Program-made: the position numbers and the translations under genes | NCBI GenBank assembly: GCA_028877005.1 | Contig: JAGWPI010000030.1 | Coordinates: forward strand, 1-15,592 | Origin: Bacteroidota bacterium | GTDB taxonomy: Bacteria > Bacteroidota > Bacteroidia > Chitinophagales > Chitinophagaceae | Direction: 5' to 3' | DNA: 15,592 bases | The notes under the pieces: generated by a model | What the model saw: the letters and a program-made list of their open reading frames with translations, nothing else | What the model was told of the DNA's origin: nothing | The model's database searches: none | Part shown: piece after piece, positions 14,372 to 15,592 of the stretch | How positions within the stretch are numbered: the first letter of the stretch is position 1 | Layout: each line of letters starts with the position of its first letter

Positions 14372-15592
14372 ATGAAATTTTTGAATTTTTTTATTCTTTG
14401 TTTATTGCTTACATCTATGCATGTATCACTTTTTGCACAAGCCGATTTACAAAATATTCCTGATGACTCCATTCCGGTGAATAACTTAAAAGAGGTAGTT
14501 GTTAGTACAACACTTCGTGATTCTGTTCAATATTTACCCGAAGTAAAAGGGGTATATATTTTTGCCGGTAAAAAAACAAATCTTATTGTTCCTACTAACA
14601 TCAATGCCAATCTTGCTCAGAATAATATACGACAGGTTTTTGCTAAAGTACCCGGTGTAACTACTTGGGACATGGATGGCGCGGGAACACAATTAAATAT
14701 TGGATCAAGAGGAACCGATTCGCATCGAAGTATTGAAATGAATATGCGTCAAAACGGATACGTTACTAATAGTGATATTTTTGGTTATCCTGAAAATCAT
14801 TACACTTTACCATTAGAAGCAGTGCAGGAAATTCAATATGTTCGAGGATCAGCTGCATTGCAATATGGTAGCCAATATGGTGGAATGATGAATTTTATTA
14901 TAAAACAAGGCGATAGCACCCAGCCTATATCTGTAGAAAGTAACCAAACAACCGGCAGTAATGGATTCTATAATTCTTATAATGCAGTAGGTGGTACAAT
15001 AGGTAAAATAAACTATTACGCTTATTATGATAACCGTCATGGAAATGGCTGGCGCCCTTCTCAAGCATTTGATTATCACGCTTATTACGCCAATATGGAA
15101 TATCGGTTCAGTAACAAAGGAAGTATTGCATTCCAATTCTCTAGAATGCGCTATGTACAACAAATTGCAGGTGGCTTAACTGATGCTCAATTTGCGCAAA
15201 ATCCTAAACAATCATTACGTAATCGCAATTTTTTTAATCCGGAAATTAATATTCCCGCCATCATTTTTAAATATGCTTTTTCTACAAATACAAAATTGCA
15301 AATAACTACAAATGCGCTATTTGGGCAACGCAATAGTGTGCAATTTATTAATACCCCTAATATTGCCGATACCATCAATAAACAGTTGGGTACATATAAT
15401 CCTCGACAGGTAGATAGAGATTATTATAGCAGCTTTGCTACAGAAGCCAGATTAATGCATGTATATTTTTTGGGTAAAGTAAAAAGTACACTGGCAGCAG
15501 GTTTTCGCTTATCTTCTGAAGTAACAAAACGCGACCAATTAGGTGTTGGTACCACAGGCAGTAATTTCGATTTGTCGTTAATAGCACCTTAT
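14372..15592 (+). CDS. FecA-like TonB-dependent receptor, 5' part
   Basis: The frame runs open from ATG 14372 to the window end, 407 codons; the C-terminal barrel lies outside. A signal peptide (MKFLNF...SLFAQ, cleavage near Ala22) is followed by a TonB-box-like LKEVVVS at residues 39-45. The plug domain then shows IRQVFAKVPGV, a conserved IEMNMRQNGY segment, FGYPENHYT and VRGSAALQYGSQYGGMMNF. These match the FecA/ferric-citrate branch of receptors. Barrel strands begin after about residue 190. There is no N-terminal signalling (STN) domain and no carboxypeptidase-like domain as in SusC, so it is not a SusC-type sugar porter or a sigma/anti-sigma transducer. Ligand is unknown; a metal chelate or other small molecule is typical. 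It has its own transcription unit after the terminator at 14284-14312. Confidence 0.87.
   Translation, partial: MKFLNFFILCLLLTSMHVSLFAQADLQNIPDDSIPVNNLKEVVVSTTLRDSVQYLPEVKGVYIFAGKKTNLIVPTNINANLAQNNIRQVFAKVPGVTTWDMDGAGTQLNIGSRGTDSHRSIEMNMRQNGYVTNSDIFGYPENHYTLPLEAVQEIQYVRGSAALQYGSQYGGMMNFIIKQGDSTQPISVESNQTTGSNGFYNSYNAVGGTIGKINYYAYYDNRHGNGWRPSQAFDYHAYYANMEYRFSNKGSIAFQFSRMRYVQQIAGGLTDAQFAQNPKQSLRNRNFFNPEINIPAIIFKYAFSTNTKLQITTNALFGQRNSVQFINTPNIADTINKQLGTYNPRQVDRDYYSSFATEARLMHVYFLGKVKSTLAAGFRLSSEVTKRDQLGVGTTGSNFDLSLIAPY

Noticed and set aside
14849..15163. 104-codon minus-strand open frame near the window end
   Set aside because: It is antisense to the plug and first barrel strands of the TonB-dependent receptor, which is clearly the real gene.

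Overview
The window looks like a chromosomal segment from a Bacteroidota bacterium, most likely a Chitinophagaceae-type organism. The base composition is AT-rich and start codons lack clear Shine-Dalgarno sites. Signal peptides end in an 'A-Q' pattern typical of the phylum. The protein families also fit: FG-GAP/ASPIC lipoproteins, FecA-like TonB-dependent receptors, periplasmic GH65, and membrane-anchored SRPBCC-GyrI proteins. The taxonomic call rests on recognising families, not on a marker gene. There are no rRNA or tRNA genes, insertion sequences, CRISPR arrays or phage genes, and no pseudogenes.

Layout. (1) Bases 1-5000: the 3' end of one FG-GAP/VCBS-type surface protein, a minus-strand membrane-anchored SRPBCC + GyrI-like protein, and a complete 1104-residue FG-GAP/ASPIC lipoprotein. 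The two VCBS-type proteins are paralogues flanking the inverted gene. (2) Bases 5131-10016: a membrane PAS/PAS histidine kinase without a partner regulator in view, a secreted GH65 glycoside hydrolase whose acidic residues suggest hydrolysis rather than phosphorolysis, and a small membrane-anchored protein of unknown function that probably starts at TTG. (3) Bases 10299-14245: two lipoproteins of the vanadium haloperoxidase/PAP2 superfamily on either side of an outer-membrane beta-barrel protein. A strong intrinsic terminator follows. (4) Bases 14372-15592: the first 407 codons of a FecA-like TonB-dependent receptor, cut by the window end.

Almost every product is predicted to be exported or membrane-bound, so the window reads as a cell-envelope region. 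The most unusual unit is the haloperoxidase/PAP2 - beta-barrel - haloperoxidase/PAP2 cluster next to the receptor. The second enzyme has the complete oxyanion-binding site. The first keeps every site residue except that its SGHS signature has become CGHC and one Asp has become Ser. That is compatible with a changed metal or redox chemistry, but this is inference. No stretch longer than 300 bases lacks a gene; the largest gap (10017-10298) holds a weak terminator and a hairpin.
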